Below, one piece after another: positions 35,238-48,152 of a stretch of DNA of 64,000 bases. Both the position numbers and the translations under genes were made by a program. Origin of the DNA: Luzula sylvatica (Eukaryota > Streptophyta > Magnoliopsida > Poales > Juncaceae); NCBI GenBank assembly GCA_946800325.1, contig OX326959.1, positions 5,352,501 to 5,416,500 on the forward strand, written 5' to 3'. Under the pieces are notes generated by a model. The model did not search any database and was not told where the DNA came from. It worked only from the letters and a program-made list of their open reading frames with translations. Position 1 is the first letter of the stretch. Every line of letters begins with the position of its first letter.

Positions 35238-35764
35238 AAAAAAAGAATTATGTTATTAGTGTGGAAACCATATACTTAAAAAACAGTGAGACAAAACTAC
35301 GATTAATTAAGAGCTTGATTCGAATTGAAAAATACACATTTAAAACAAAACTACGATTAATATAATGCACAAATACGAAAATAAGAGTCAATTTTTTTTA
35401 CCTCTTTCTCGCCTTTCTACGAGCTTGATTCGAATTGAAAAATACACATCCCTTGAATTAGACTAATAGGTCGTTTATTGAGCACTACACACGGAGGTGA
35501 GTTTGATGCAGGTCGCCATGGCAGCGATGGGGCAAGAAGCGGTGGCGAGTTGGTGAAGGAGACAGTTTGGATATATCTGAGTTTGCTTCGTGGGGAGAGA
35601 GGAGAGGAGAGGAGATGCGTTCGTAGTGGGGAGAGAGGGGGATCTTGTTCGTGAATCGTGAGTGACAGAGGAGAGAGGAAAAAGAGATAAATAACCAAAA
35701 GTTTTATCTAAATTTAGTTTTTTTCTAAAGTTTTTTTCTAAATTTATATAATATATAATATATA

Positions 35765-37291
35765 GGCAGATTTTTTAAACTAACCAAGTTTTAATATTTT
35801 ATTACCAAAATAATCAAGTTTTGAAGAAAATTATCAAAATAGACAAAGACGGCATTTGTAACTCCGCCAGATTAAAAAATGGCGGAGTTTGTAACTCCGT
35901 CATTTTTTACATCGTTAATTATGTGTTAACAATATCAGATATTTGGCGGAATTTGAAATTCCGCCAAATATTGTTTTCCAATTAAAAATTAATATTTACT
36001 CCCAAATTTTACCATAATATGATTTATGTTCTAAATTAGTATATTTAATTAAAATAATAACTAGTACATGTTGGCTGTTAACTTAATACGTAATTAGTAA
36101 TTATTCGAATTCATAAATTCGAATAAATTTTAATGAATATTTAATTATATATCTTAATTATCAATATAATTGAACGTGATAACTAAATAATGGATAACTC
36201 GGCGGGTACATTTCGGAGAACATTAATTTTTTTTTTAATTATCTGACACACCTTTTGACCGTTTGAAAAATATATATAAATAATTTATTCTACTCCAAAA
36301 TCTACCCGTCGAATTATCCATTATTTAGTTATTACGTTCAATTATGTTGATAATTAAGAAATCTAATTAAATATTCAGTAAACTTTATTCAAATTTATGA
36401 ATTCGAACAATTATTAATTACGTATTAAGTTAACAACTAACATATATTGGTTATTATTTTAACTAAATATACTAATTTAGAACATAGATCATGTTATGGT
36501 AAAATTCGGAAACAAATACCAAATTTTACCGTAACATGATTTATGTTCTAAATTAGTATATTTAGTTAAAATAATAACCAATATATGTTAGTTGTTAACT
36601 TAATACGTAATTCATAATTGTTCGAATTCATAAATTTGAATAAAGTTAACTGAATATTTAATTAGATTTCTTAATTATCAACATAATTGAACGTAATAAC
36701 TAAATAATGGATAATTCGGCGGGTAGATTGATTTTGGAGTAGAATAAATTATTTATATATTTTTTTCAAACGGTCAAAAGCTGTGTCAGATAATTAAAAA
36801 AAAAAATTTAATGTTCTCCGAAATGTACCCGCCGAGTTATCCATTATTTAGTTATCACGTTCAATTATATTGATAATTAAGATATATAATTAAATATTCA
36901 TTAAAATTTATTCAAATTTATGAATTCGAATAATTATTAATTACGTATTAAGTTAACAGCCAACATGTACTAGTTATTATTTTAATTAAATATACTAATT
37001 TAGAACATAAATCATATTATGGTAAAATTTGGGAGCAAATATTAATTTTTAATTGAAGAACAAAATTTGGCGGAATTTCAAATTCCGCCAAATATCTAAT
37101 GTTATCTGCTAACATCATTATCAAATTAAGTGCAAATTAACAATGTAAAAAATGGCGGAGTTACAAACTCCGCCATTTTTTAATTTGGCGGAATTCCAAA
37201 GTCCGCCTTTGTCTATTTTGGTAATTATCTTCAAAACTTGGTTATTTTGGTAATAAAATATTAAAACTTGGTTAATTAAAAAAAATCTGCC
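35765..37291. mobile_element. Non-autonomous palindromic MULE, 1527 bp, with 9-bp TSD
   Basis: The ends are ggcagattttttaaactaac and its complement-like partner 'ttaattaaaaaaaatctgcc'. A perfect 9-bp duplication, taatatata, flanks it (35756-35764 and 37292-37300). Short hairpins such as 'ggcggagtttgtaactccg' and 'ggcggaatttgaaattccgcc' lie near both ends. The centre is the same AT-rich palindromic core found in the family A elements. It is non-coding. Confidence 0.93.
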
Positions 37292-37549
37292 TAATATATA
37301 TCTGACTTTGCTTCTATTATTCTATTCTCTTTTTTTTCTTCTAAATTTTGTTTTTTAATGATAATTTGATTTGATTTCTATTCTTGTGTTTCTTGTGTTC
37401 TTTGATGTTGTGTGGCTTTTTTATTTCAATTGTGCAGTAATTCAAAATACCAACTTCTTATTTATGTTGCAGATAATTGAAATATTAAAAAATTTCCATT
37501 CATTAATATTGATCACTCACCGAGAAATACAATAATTGTTGGTTTATGA

Positions 37550-38263
37550 CAATGTTGTAAAAAATACCGAAAAACATCGAAAAACGATGATATGATGGAA
37601 AACCGTATCTTTTTTATCGTACCGTTTCAAAAAATTGTCAAACATTTTTTTAACCGTGTTTGACTATTTTTTTGACCGAAAAACGTTTTTAATCCGTTTT
37701 ACATACCGATTTTTTCTTCTAATTATTTTGGGCCCGAATTTTTTTAATTTTTTTGGCCAGTTATTTTTCTCGGCACATGACATTTTTTTTTATAGAGTTT
37801 CTGATTTAGTTCTTCTTTATCTTCACGACAATTATTGTGATGCTCCATTCTTCCGTTCTTCTTCTAATTGACTAAATGATGAATACGTACGACAATGACT
37901 GTTCTTTTTTTTCTGATTGTGAGTGATAATTTGATTCAATTTGTGAGTCAAATGATTGTGTGTTGTGATTGTTTAGGTTGATCTGATTATGTGTTATGAT
38001 TTGATTATTCTTTATTTTTTATGAGATTATTATTTTGTTTTTGGATTTTTTTTGTATGAGAATCAAACAAGTATTTAAATTGTGAGTGTTAATTAAATTT
38101 AATTTCTTGTCCAAGTGTTTTTGTCTTTAAATTTTAATTATATTTGATATAAAATATTACTGATTTAAGTGATCGTATTTTTATCGTTTTTTTACCGTTT
38201 TACGATAAAATACTAAAACAATGACCGATCGTACCGTACCGTTTCCTATCATCTACAACAATG
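37550..38263. mobile_element. hAT-like element, 714 bp
   Basis: The ends are 'caatgttgta' and, reverse complemented, 'cattgttgta', with 'accgttt/aaacggt' motifs towards both ends. The flanks gtttatga and gcttatgg agree at 6 of 8 positions, consistent with an aged 8-bp duplication. I see no transposase. Confidence 0.6.
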
Positions 38264-38829
38264 GCTTATGGTGAATATAATAATGATAATATTATAAAAG
38301 TACATACTAAAATATTTACCACATCATTAACAGGTTAATTATATTATATGATAATACTATGCCAATAAACAATTTGTCTAATGCTTGATTTCATTTTAGT
38401 TATGTGTATTCCAGCCAAGCAGAAGGGAATATAATAACAGTTAACAATTTGTCTAATACTATATTTAAATGTTGGTGTGATATAAATTATGATACGTTAA
38501 ATGAAAATTTATATTTCTACAGCACCGTTGAAATTAAGAATTTGATATCTTGAACGAGCATAAAGTTACGTTTTTTGACAAATGACGTAGATTTGTAAAT
38601 TACACAACTTTTTCATAATGATATATGTAAAAAAAATCCCTGAAGTTATAAGAACATGTACGACTAATCTTGCAAAAAGTATCAAAAATATCATTCGCAT
38701 GTTACTAAAATAAGAAATTATCAAAAAATATCTTATCATATAAAATATATATGTATATCATTAAAATATCTTGATAGACATAATTTATTTGTGTCCGAAA
38801 AAATATAAGTTGTTGTCTATGAGTATACT

Positions 38830-39494
38830 CAGTGTTCTGGAAATCGGCCTTGGCGACCGATTAATCGTTCCTCGATGGTCCGCCGTCGAGATAAGCCCTT
38901 GGCGTTTTGTGTTTGGCGGAATCCGCCAAGGGTCCGCCAAGACCGCCAAGCCACCGCCGAGCCAATTTTTAGAAGTGTTTTTTTTTTTTTTTTTTTGTCA
39001 ATATTTTTTTTTTTTTTTTTTTTTAATTGTCATCCATAGCCTAATTGTTTGAATGTGAAGCACAAAAAATTATATATTATGTGAGGCTGTGGGATATTAT
39101 TCAAAATAACGATCGTTTTCGTTATGGATTGCCAATGGATCTCCATTGACATAAAAAAAAATTAGGCATCAATAATGAAAAAGATCGTTTGTCGGATACT
39201 ATTCAAAAAAATAAATTTGGACTAAATTTTTTCATATTTTTAATATTATTTATATATATAAATTATTATTATTATTTGAGTTTATGTTAGTTTAGTGACG
39301 TAGTGTATTTTGTTACTTAAATTATTCAAAACTTATTAAAAAAACTGTGATTTGTAATTTTGTTTAATTAATTTAAATATTAAATATAAAAAAATAAAAA
39401 TCCGCCGAGGTCCGCCGAGATTCCAGATTAATCATCCTTGACGCTGGATGGTCGTCTGCCGACCAGCGAGCGTCGAGCGATTTCTGGAACATTG
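38830..39494. mobile_element. hAT-type element, 665 bp, with perfect 8-bp TSD
   Basis: The ends are 'cagtgttctggaaatcg' and, reverse complemented, 'caatgttccagaaatcg'. A perfect agtatact duplication flanks it (38822-38829 and 39495-39502). Subterminal GC-rich 'ccgccgag/ccgccaag' motifs occur near both ends around a poly-T and AT-rich middle. Confidence 0.88.
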
Positions 39495-39502
39495 AGTATA
39501 CT

Positions 39503-40489
39503 ACGTGCTAGAAATATGATAATTAGCCGATACAATATAAAAATGTCAAAAGATAGTGAGTATTTAACAACATCACTAGATATATTTGATAATTATATGT
39601 ATTATAAATATAAATATAAATTATAAAATATACAGAATTCATGTGTATTTTGAAAAAATAAAGTAATCATGAAACTGGAAACATAAGTATAATTTCATTT
39701 GTAACTAATAATAAAAGTTGCATGCGGTATATAAAAGTCTAAAAAAAAAAAAAAAAAAATCTTTATTTCATATAAAATTAGTCACTAATTAATAATTTAT
39801 AATTTTACGAAATAAAATAAATAGAAAAGACCCTGCACTTCGTTCTTAACGCACGTCAAACAATATACCTTTTACTTTCATATTTTTTTTAGTGTGGATG
39901 AAGATCGGTGATAATTTTTGTTCTTATTATTATTTATACATTTTGTAATATTTGTTGTAGAAATATTAGTGTTCTTATTTATATTTTTTTTAACGTAGAT
40001 GAAGATCGGTGATAAATATTAGTGTTTTTATTATGAGTCGTTGTAAAAAAATATAAATATGTAGGTGAAAAATTATGACGACCTGGCGTTAGGAGCCCTC
40101 TAAATAAAATAACGCTTAATCCTTTTTCTAGAAAATAAATTGACAAATTCAACCTTAGCATCGAGCCTCGTCCTTTCTTGAAAATTTATGGGCAAATTGT
40201 CATGATTTTAACAACTTTACGGGCCATAATTTGGACTCAGTCCATCAAAGCCCACATCGCATTTATTAAATTATTTATACCAGTTCAAATGTCACTTTCC
40301 AATTTGTAGTTCCTGAAGAGATGTAAAAAAGATTTAGTCAAAAGTTAAATACTTTTATGTAAGATATACTTTTTAAATAGTTGATTTCCGTGCTTCCTAT
40401 ATATTATTATATACGAAACGGTCATATGCATATACATTAAATTAAAAGTATAAAATAAACTGGCAAGCAATATATATTAATAATTAATA
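39503..40489. other. Intergenic region
   Basis: No gene. A direct repeat 'gatgaagatcggtgataa' occurs at about 39897 and 39998, each copy preceded by a T-rich stretch. The remainder is AT-rich. Confidence 0.5.
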
Positions 40490-40498
40490 ATAAAGTAT

Positions 40499-41388
40499 GG
40501 AAAATTTACAAATAACCCTCCTAACTTTTCTTGAATTTACAAAAAACTCCTTGACTTTTGAAAAACTCCAAAAACCTCCCTACATACAAAGTTTTTTTTT
40601 CAATTATCCCCTTCTCGGGGTATTTCATGATATTACAATTTTTTTGGACCAAAATATCTCTCTATTTTTCATCTTTAAATTTAATAAACATATTTTTGTA
40701 TTATTTTATTAATTTAAAATCGTTATAAATATTTTTGAACATATACTAATTTAAAAAATTATATCTCATATACATAATTTTAATCTTTTACTTATTACAT
40801 ATTTTATCATAGAAAACTATAATTAAATACAAATATGATATAAAAAATATATCTGAAAATATCTTGACAAATTAATATTATTATAGTATTTAATTTTAAT
40901 GTTAAATAGTTGTTAATTAAAATAGTTACTAAATAGTATTTTTTTACCAAATTAGCAATGCATGAGTAAACATGGAAACTAGTATTAAAATAATATTGCC
41001 GTTAGTTCTAATTTCAACAACTAATTTTATTTCAGCAATATTTTATATATCATATTTTTATTTAATTTTAATTTTCTATGATAAAATATATAATAAATAA
41101 AAGATTAAAATTATGTATATGACATATAGTTTTTTTAAATTAGTATATGTTAAAAAATATTTATAGTGATTTTAAATTAATAAAATAATACAAAAATATG
41201 TTTATTAAATTTAAAGATGAAAAATAGAGAGATATTTTGGTCCGAAAAAATTATAATACCATGAAATACTCCTATAGAGGGGTAATTGAAAAGAAAACCT
41301 TGTATGTAGGGTCTTTTTTGGAGTTTCTCAAAAGTTAGGGTTTTTTTGTAAATTCAAAAAAAGTTAGGGGGTTATTTGTAAATTTCCC
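40499..41388. mobile_element. Non-autonomous palindromic MULE, 890 bp, with 9-bp TSD
   Basis: The ends are 'ggaaaatttacaaataac' and 'gttatttgtaaatttccc', with a perfect ataaagtat duplication (40490-40498 and 41389-41397). It folds on itself for almost its full length. A relative is nested at about 54676-55521. It ends about 265 bases before the start codon of the NHL gene at 41653, so it sits in that gene's promoter region. Confidence 0.93.
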
Positions 41389-41652
41389 ATAAAGTATTAA
41401 AGTATAAAATTATAAATAAGGTTATGTACATAAATAACCTTGACCAAGTAATTAGTCAATTTCATCAACCGCGTTAATTTCATTGAAATTCATTGACTTT
41501 TGCATCTCTCTACGCTTCTCTTCCATTTCCTTCAATTTACTTCTTCTCCCTATATATCTTCAAGATCTTAACCAAATAAACTATCCTTCCTCCAATTCTC
41601 CCTATATTTCTTAATCAAATCAAAACAAACAGAAGTGAGAGAGAGAGAGAAA

Positions 41653-42306
41653 ATGAATGGAGCTTACTACGGCCCTCCGATTCCGCCTCAAAGCTCGTAC
41701 CGAAGTAAATCGCGACGAAGCTCGTGTTGTTGCTGTTCATGCCTCTTCAACTGCCTGTTCAAAATAATTTTCACGATCCTTATCACGATCGCGATTATTA
41801 TCGGTGTCGTCTGGCTGGTTCTCAGGCCAAACAAACTAAAAGCACACGTCGACTCGGCCACTCTAACGAAATTCGATCTGTCCGCCGTCAACACGTTACA
41901 ATACGACCTCGCCCTGAACATTTCTCTCAGAAATCCGAACAAGCGTATCGGCATTTATTACGACTATATCGAAGCACAGGCTTACTATGACGGGTCGACC
42001 CGTTTTGGGTTCGAGACTCTTCCTACGTTCTTCCAACACAAGAAGAGTACGAGTTACGTAAGCCCGCATTTTAACGGTACTCAGCTCATGCTCGGAAGCT
42101 CGGTGGGGACCACGTACAAGAGAGAGAACGGTGAAGGGTTTTACTACGTTGATTTCAAGATTAGAACTAAAATCAGGATGAAAATTTGGGTATTTAAGAT
42201 AAATCACATGAAACCGAAGATAGATTGCACGCTCAAGTTACCGGTTCCGGGGAATACGAACTCTGGCACGTTCGAGGGGGCCGACTGCGATGTGAAGTAT
42301 TGGTAA
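41653..42306 (+). CDS. NDR1/HIN1-like (NHL) protein, LEA_2 domain
   Basis: A single exon encodes 217 aa. A proline/serine-rich cytosolic head with a cysteine cluster (SCCCCSC, 24-30) is followed by one membrane span at about 35-57, then the conserved juxtamembrane VLRPNKLKAHV. The LEA_2 region has FDLSAVNTLQYDLALNIS and the subfamily signature NPNKRIGIYYDYIEAQAYYDG (94-114), as in NHL10/NHL3-type proteins. These are plasma-membrane proteins, many induced by pathogens or senescence. The in-frame ATG 18 bases upstream (41635) would add MREREK from a GA-rich leader. I prefer 41653 because the paralogue at 45017 starts at the matching position. Promoter and 3' flank are duplicated with that paralogue. 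Confidence 0.94.
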   Translation: MNGAYYGPPIPPQSSYRSKSRRSSCCCCSCLFNCLFKIIFTILITIAIIIGVVWLVLRPNKLKAHVDSATLTKFDLSAVNTLQYDLALNISLRNPNKRIGIYYDYIEAQAYYDGSTRFGFETLPTFFQHKKSTSYVSPHFNGTQLMLGSSVGTTYKRENGEGFYYVDFKIRTKIRMKIWVFKINHMKPKIDCTLKLPVPGNTNSGTFEGADCDVKYW

Positions 42307-43268
42307 ATTTGATGGTACCGCGCTATTATTTATTTGTTGTATTTGATTTTTTTGTTGTGGTTACTTGGTAGAGGTGATTATTGATATTTTTTTAGTTATG
42401 TAAATATTACTTTATCAGGATTATTGTCAATAAATTGGTTTATCAGGATCTGTATATTTTCATGAATATATTTTTTCAGTAAATTAATAGATCTCTTAAT
42501 ATGTATCACGACGAGAAATATGCTTTTTAATATGCGCAGCTATGAAATCTTTTTTTAGTTTAACTGAAACGGGTTAACACGTACTGAGATTGATTAATTT
42601 TAATGATGAAATCCGAATTGTTTACGAGAGCTGGAATACATCATTATTAAATAATTAGGAATCATATTCGATCGACAGCCATAACCACTTCATCATTAGA
42701 GCCGAATTAAGGATATATAATTTTTTTTATTAAAAAAAAAGGATATATAATTTTTTTTTTAACATTAGATAATCAAAATTTTATTAAAAATAAACACTGA
42801 GAAGATGCATGTTTTAGAATATATCAGAAGTATGAGCCAATTTCTTTGAAAAATAAAATGAAAAGACAAATTTGATTTTCTTGCTTTAAATTAAGTGTTT
42901 TTTTAGCATTAGAAGAAGGGTCAAGAAGTAAGCACAATTATGTGATTAATAAGCATAATTAGAAGTGCATAACGTATACGTTTTTAACAGCAAATTGGTT
43001 AAAAAAAAAAAAAACACAGTTTCATGCGGTTTTGAAAATAAAATAAAAATTGATTATATTCTCCTACACGTATTATTAGAACACTTCCAATTCTATTTGA
43101 ATATATAAAGAACATTTAAAAAAGAAAATATATAAAGAACAAAATAAAACATTACAACTAAATCAATTCACATTCAAAAAAATAATAAAATACTATATGG
43201 AAATTTTTCATATTAACACAAACACCACGCGGAATATATTTTTCACAAGATACTTCTTCCCTTATATA
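42307..43268. other. 3' flank and intergenic DNA
   Basis: The first 200 bases ('gtcaataaattggt.tatcagga') match the flank downstream of the interrupted paralogue (about 47150-47280), which supports a tandem duplication of gene plus flanks. Nothing else is recognised. Confidence 0.55.
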
Positions 43269-43277
43269 TATTTATTT

Positions 43278-44278
43278 GGAGCATTTCTGCATGTGGTCTT
43301 GTATGGAATTTTTTTGAAAAATAATTCTATTTTTCAAAATATTCCGAATCTAATCCGAAACTGATTTTAAAAATTAGGTACCAACTGATTTTTAAAATTC
43401 AATAATTTAATTAAGTTAACTAATCGATTTAACTACTAATCAGGAAGGCACACAATTTAAGAAAATACACCGGGTTTTAAGGTCATGGATTCAAATTTAA
43501 TTGGATGACAGAGGATCCTAAAATTGTACCACAATATGTCTATCAATTAAGTACATATTAATTAACATGAATACTAACACATGTCATATAATTAATAATT
43601 AATTATTATACAATAAATATTTATTTGAATTAATAAATTTTTTATATCAATTAACTGTTAATCATATATTTTTTAAATGATTTTGTTAATTAAGTGTGTT
43701 AATTAGAAATATATAGTGTGACGGAGAAATTTTGGAGCAAAGTAAAAGAACTCACTTTGTCCATTGGCCATGGGCTGCAAACAAAAGTAAGAATTTTAAT
43801 TTGTCCCAAAATTTCCCCATGAGACTCTCTATAATTCAACTGGTTGATTTAATTAGCATGGTTATTCAAAAATATATATAATTAACAATATATTGATATT
43901 AAATTATATTTTTTAATTCAAATAAATATTCATTGTATAATGATTAATTATTAATTATTAATTATATGATATATATTAGTTATCATGTAAATTAATATAT
44001 TAATTAGTAGATAGAGAAGTTATGGTACAATTTGGAGTTCACTATCGACTGACTGAATTTGCATTCATGACCCGGTTGTATAAACCCGGTGTCTTTTCAT
44101 AATTTTTGTAATCTTCTGATTAGTAGTTAAATAATTAATTAATTTGATTAAACTAACTGGTTTTAAAAATCAGTTACGAAATTTTAAAATCAATTTTGGA
44201 TTAGATTTGGAATATTTTGAAAAATCGGATTATTTTTTGAAATTTTTTCGCATACAAGGTCACATGCAGAAATGCTCT
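43278..44278. mobile_element. Non-autonomous MULE, 1001 bp, with 9-bp TSD
   Basis: The ends are 'ggagcatttctgcatgtg' and 'cacatgcagaaatgctct', with a perfect tatttattt duplication (43269-43277 and 44279-44287). The same terminal family as 21884-24566. Nested AT-rich inverted repeats fill the interior. No coding frame. Confidence 0.9.
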
Positions 44279-45016
44279 TATTTATTTTTCCTCTAATTTA
44301 CCTATTCATACATTTATTAAACCATTATATTCTTGAATTTGTTTTGCTCTTTTGATAAATTTTAATTGCGATAATTGAACATTCATCCAATACAGATTTT
44401 TATTGGTGGTGATCGGTGATATCCAGTTGAAAAACAGATAGTTTTACCCTGCCTCCAGAATTCACCACCTCATCCTTTATATAATAATTAACACACTTAA
44501 TTAACATGGTAATTAACAAAAGACATAATTAACAGTTAACTAATATATAATTAACATATATATGAATTAATAATTTCTAACTAATATTAATTAATTGTTA
44601 ATTGTGTGTCATTTGTTACGTACAAAATTATACGATATATACTTCTTGAATAGTTGATTGTCATGCTTCGTATATATCTATTGTAAAATATGTAGCTGGC
44701 ATGCATATATATTAATTTAAGTACAAAATTATATAACTTACAATGATAAGCAATATATATTAATAATAAAATATACAATTATAAATAAGGTTTCGTACAT
44801 AAATAACCTTGACCATGTTAATTTCATTGTAAATCCTGCAAATTTGGTTCAGTCCCGCTTTAATTTCATTGAATTTCGTGTAAATGTTTCACTTTTTTTT
44901 TTTTTTTTAAATTAACTTCTTCTCCTATATATATATATTATATCTTCAAGATCTTAATCAAATAATAACTTGATTAACCCCCAAAGCAAAACAAAATAAA
45001 ATAGAAGGGAGAAAGA

Positions 45017-46522
45017 ATGAATCGCCCGCCCGTTCCGCCTCAAAGCTCGTCCCGAAGTAAATGCCTCTACCGCGTATTCAAAATAATTTGCATAATCCTT
45101 ATCTACGCCACCATTTTTCTTGCTTTCTTTTTTGGTGCCTCGTGGTTGATTCTCAAACCAAACAAACTAAGTGCACACGTCGAGTCGGCCTCTCTAACGA
45201 AATTCGATCTGTCCAACAGCCAGAGCCGGCCCGTGGGCAAGCCCAACAAGCCCACGGGCTTGGGCAACAACAAAGCTAGGGGCATCATATTGATTTATTT
45301 ATAGTCTTATTTTTGAAATAAGAACCATATGTTTTTGTTAGCGAAATGGGTTGGGGTGCAACTTAGACCCAACAGGTCATAGGATCGATCCCCACTGTTG
45401 ACAGTTTTTTATTTTTTTGTTTTTATTGGTCTTTCTGCTCAGGCTAATTCCTTTCAGTAATTACAAATCACTTATATATAAATGCAATGAAGATAATCTT
45501 CATCCTTTGTTCCTAAGCCCACCAATTTTATCTTTCATGTTTTAAAAAAAAGTATAATTACTTACTAAATTCTTGAAAGCAGACGTCACATATTTCAGTA
45601 AATCTTTCCATTTTAACTTATAGCTTTCAACAATTTTATAATTCATTTGTTTTGAATATTTACATGTATCCATCTAGATTAGGAACTAAAAATTTACAGC
45701 CATCAAGTTGTATTTTTAATCATATATTGTAGTATTTTTTCTAGTTCGAATTTAAGTCATTAATACTACAATTTTCAATAATATCAAATATTTCCTTGTA
45801 AATATAAAATCATTACGATATTTTTTTTGGTCTTTTGTCTAAAATTAGTTTTTATTGTCCTTAAGTCATTTAATAATGCTTCAACAAAAAAACAATATCA
45901 GTGAAAGAAAATGGTTTTGACCGCAAGTAAAAACAAAATTTACATGTTTTAAGTAGTGTTTTGATTTCTTTATTTTGATAGTAGAAATATAAAAATAAGT
46001 TTGTTAAAAAAATATATTTTTGTTAGGGGAGGGGGGCACCCATTTTTGTAATATTTTGATAATATATAGAAATTCGGGCTAGGGAACAAAAATATCGGGG
46101 CCGGCCCTGCCAACAGCGACACGTTACAATACAACCTTGCCCTCAAAATGTCTCTCAGAAATTATCATACGCGTGTAGGCATTTATTACGACTATATAGA
46201 AGCTCAGGCTTACTACGACGGGTCGGCCCGTTTTGGGTTCGAGACTCTTGCCCCGTTCTTCCAAGACAAGTGGAGTAGGAGTTACATAACACCGCATTTT
46301 AACGGTACTCAGCTGATGCTTGGAAGCTCGGTGGGGACGACGTACGAGATGGAGCATGGTGAGGGGTTTTACCATGTTGATTTGAGGATTATGATTAAAA
46401 TTAGGTTAAAAACTTGGGGATTTATGAAGAAGCACATGAAAGCGGAGATAGATTGCACGCTCAAGTTGCCGGTTCCGGGGAAAACAAATGGGACCTCTTG
46501 GAAGTGCGGTGTAAACTATTGA
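45017..46522 (+). pseudogene. NHL gene interrupted by a hAT element
   Basis: Bases 45017-45220 and 46118-46522 together form an NHL gene of about 202 codons, the tandem paralogue of 41653-42306. The 5' part has the head (PPVPPQSSSRSK), a membrane span and LKPNKLSAHV; the 3' part has VGIYYDYIEAQAYYDG and the C-terminal CTLKLPVPGK. An 889-bp hAT element plus its 8-bp duplication splits the LEA_2 domain after KFDLSNS. The two halves are in the same frame, since the 897-base addition is a multiple of three. Neither half has another stop or frameshift, so the loss looks recent. Stops inside the element end translation at 45304. The asparagine-rich signature is altered (RNYHTRVG instead of RNPNKRIG). 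Confidence 0.92.
45221..46109. mobile_element. hAT-type element, 889 bp, with perfect 8-bp TSD
   Basis: The ends are 'cagagccggcccg' and, reverse complemented, 'cagggccggcccc', typical of plant hAT non-autonomous elements. It is flanked by ccaacagc at 45213-45220 and 46110-46117. Near the left end is a small inverted repeat ('cccgtgggc ... gcccacggg'). No transposase is encoded. Confidence 0.95.
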
Positions 46523-46665
46523 CAAAATCCTTAAAAAAAATCTTATTTTCTGAAAATTATCGTAAACGATCATTTTTTGAAAATTATCAAAATTCTCCTC
46601 GCTATTATAACACAAAATAGTATGTTTGAAAATATTTTTAATAATTTTTTTATTGAATAAAATAA

Positions 46666-46926
46666 GGGGAGTTCTATCATGCACCATTTTACAAGGGTAT
46701 TTTGGGTATTTTAGCAATTAATTATATTTGTAAAATGGTGTATCATAAAATTTATCTTTTATGGAAATTTTGGTTTAAATGAACAACAAAAAATTCCAAT
46801 TTAGTTAAACATTAATTGATAAATACATTTGATATCTTACCTTAAATATTCATAAATGGATAATTACTCCAAATACCCTTGAAAATGAGTGTATGATAAG
46901 GAAAATGGTGTATGATAGAAGCCCCC
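46666..46926. mobile_element. 261-bp MITE with 9-bp TSD
   Basis: The ends 'ggggagttctatcatgcacc' and, reverse complemented, 'gggggcttctatcatacacc' are flanked by a perfect ataaaataa duplication (46657-46665 and 46927-46935). It lies inside a further, older inverted repeat (about 46523-47040). A tiny non-autonomous MULE is the best fit. Confidence 0.85.
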
Positions 46927-47801
46927 ATAAAATAAATATGAAAATAATTAAATCAGGGAAGGGAATTTTTAAAAGAATCTAAAAGGTACCGGATTTTTCA
47001 TAATTTCCAGAAAATTTAGGGAGTTTTTAAGAATTCCTCGTATTTATTTGTAATATTAGATTTCTTTGCATATACATTTTGATTTTTTTTTATTGACTTT
47101 TTTGTTTGTGGTTTGATATTCTTGCTTGTTAGTTGTTAGAGGTGATCATTGATATTCTTTTATGTAAATATGTATTGTATTTTTATATTTCCACCAGTGG
47201 ATTACTGTCAATAAATTGGTGTATCAGGATATCTATATTTGCATATGTATATATTGTTTCAGTATAAGGCCTCTTAAATATGTTTCGCAGCGAGAAAAAT
47301 TATTATGTCTATGAAATTTGTTTCTTAAATTCGATAATCTAAATTCCATTAAAATGAACATCGAAAAATACAAGCTTGTCAGTATATCAGAAGTTGAGCC
47401 TATATATGTCTTTGCATTTCCTTGTATATTTTAAAAGTATGGATCAAATATTTATTTTCATTAAAAATTAAATCAGAAGATAAACTTAATTTTATTAATT
47501 TAAATTAAGTGCTTTTGTTAGCATTAGAAGAAGGATTAGAACTTGAAGAAGTCAACTAATTATGTTATTAATACTTAATAGCCTAACTAATTTATATTTG
47601 TTTGGCGGCAAATTGATAAAAAAAAAAAAAATACAAAAGCGAACAAATCACAAATTTTTTACAAGTCAACCAGGAAAAACCAAGACGCAGTTTCACGCGG
47701 TTTCGAAAAATAAGATAAAACTTCCATATATTTCTCGCACACGTATTGATAGAACACTTCCAATTTTAATTGAATTTATATAACATAAAGAACAAAATAA
47801 A

Positions 47802-47942
47802 TGACAGTGATATTGACAGGAAAAATAAATACTAGATACAGGAAATTTTATTCAAATTTGGAATGAATTAAAAGTAAAATTACCATTTCAAGTTTAAATT
47901 TCCTGTTCCCAATAATTTTATTTCCTGTCAATATCATTACCC
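47802..47942. mobile_element. 141-bp MITE with 9-bp flanking repeat
   Basis: The inner terminal arms 'gatattgacaggaaa' and 'tttcctgtcaatatc' are inverted, and caaaataaa flanks both sides (47793-47801 and 47943-47951). Confidence 0.75.
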
Positions 47943-48152
47943 CAAAATAAAACAATACAACCAAAAAAATAATAAAATCCTAAAGAAAAATTTTACATAA
48001 CAAACACCGCACGGAATCGATAAATTCACAAGAAACTTCTTCCATCATATAATTTTTTTCTAATTTGTCAATTTATCGATTCCTTACGATTATAAACCCT
48101 TGTGTTCTCTTGATTTTATTTTGCTGTTGTTGATAAATTTAAATTGCGACGA

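Noticed and set aside
41688..42207. Antisense and out-of-frame frames over the NHL gene
   Set aside because: They are shadows of the 41653-42306 coding sequence. The same applies to frames opposite the aspartic protease, DUF247, the 57168 gene and the transposase.
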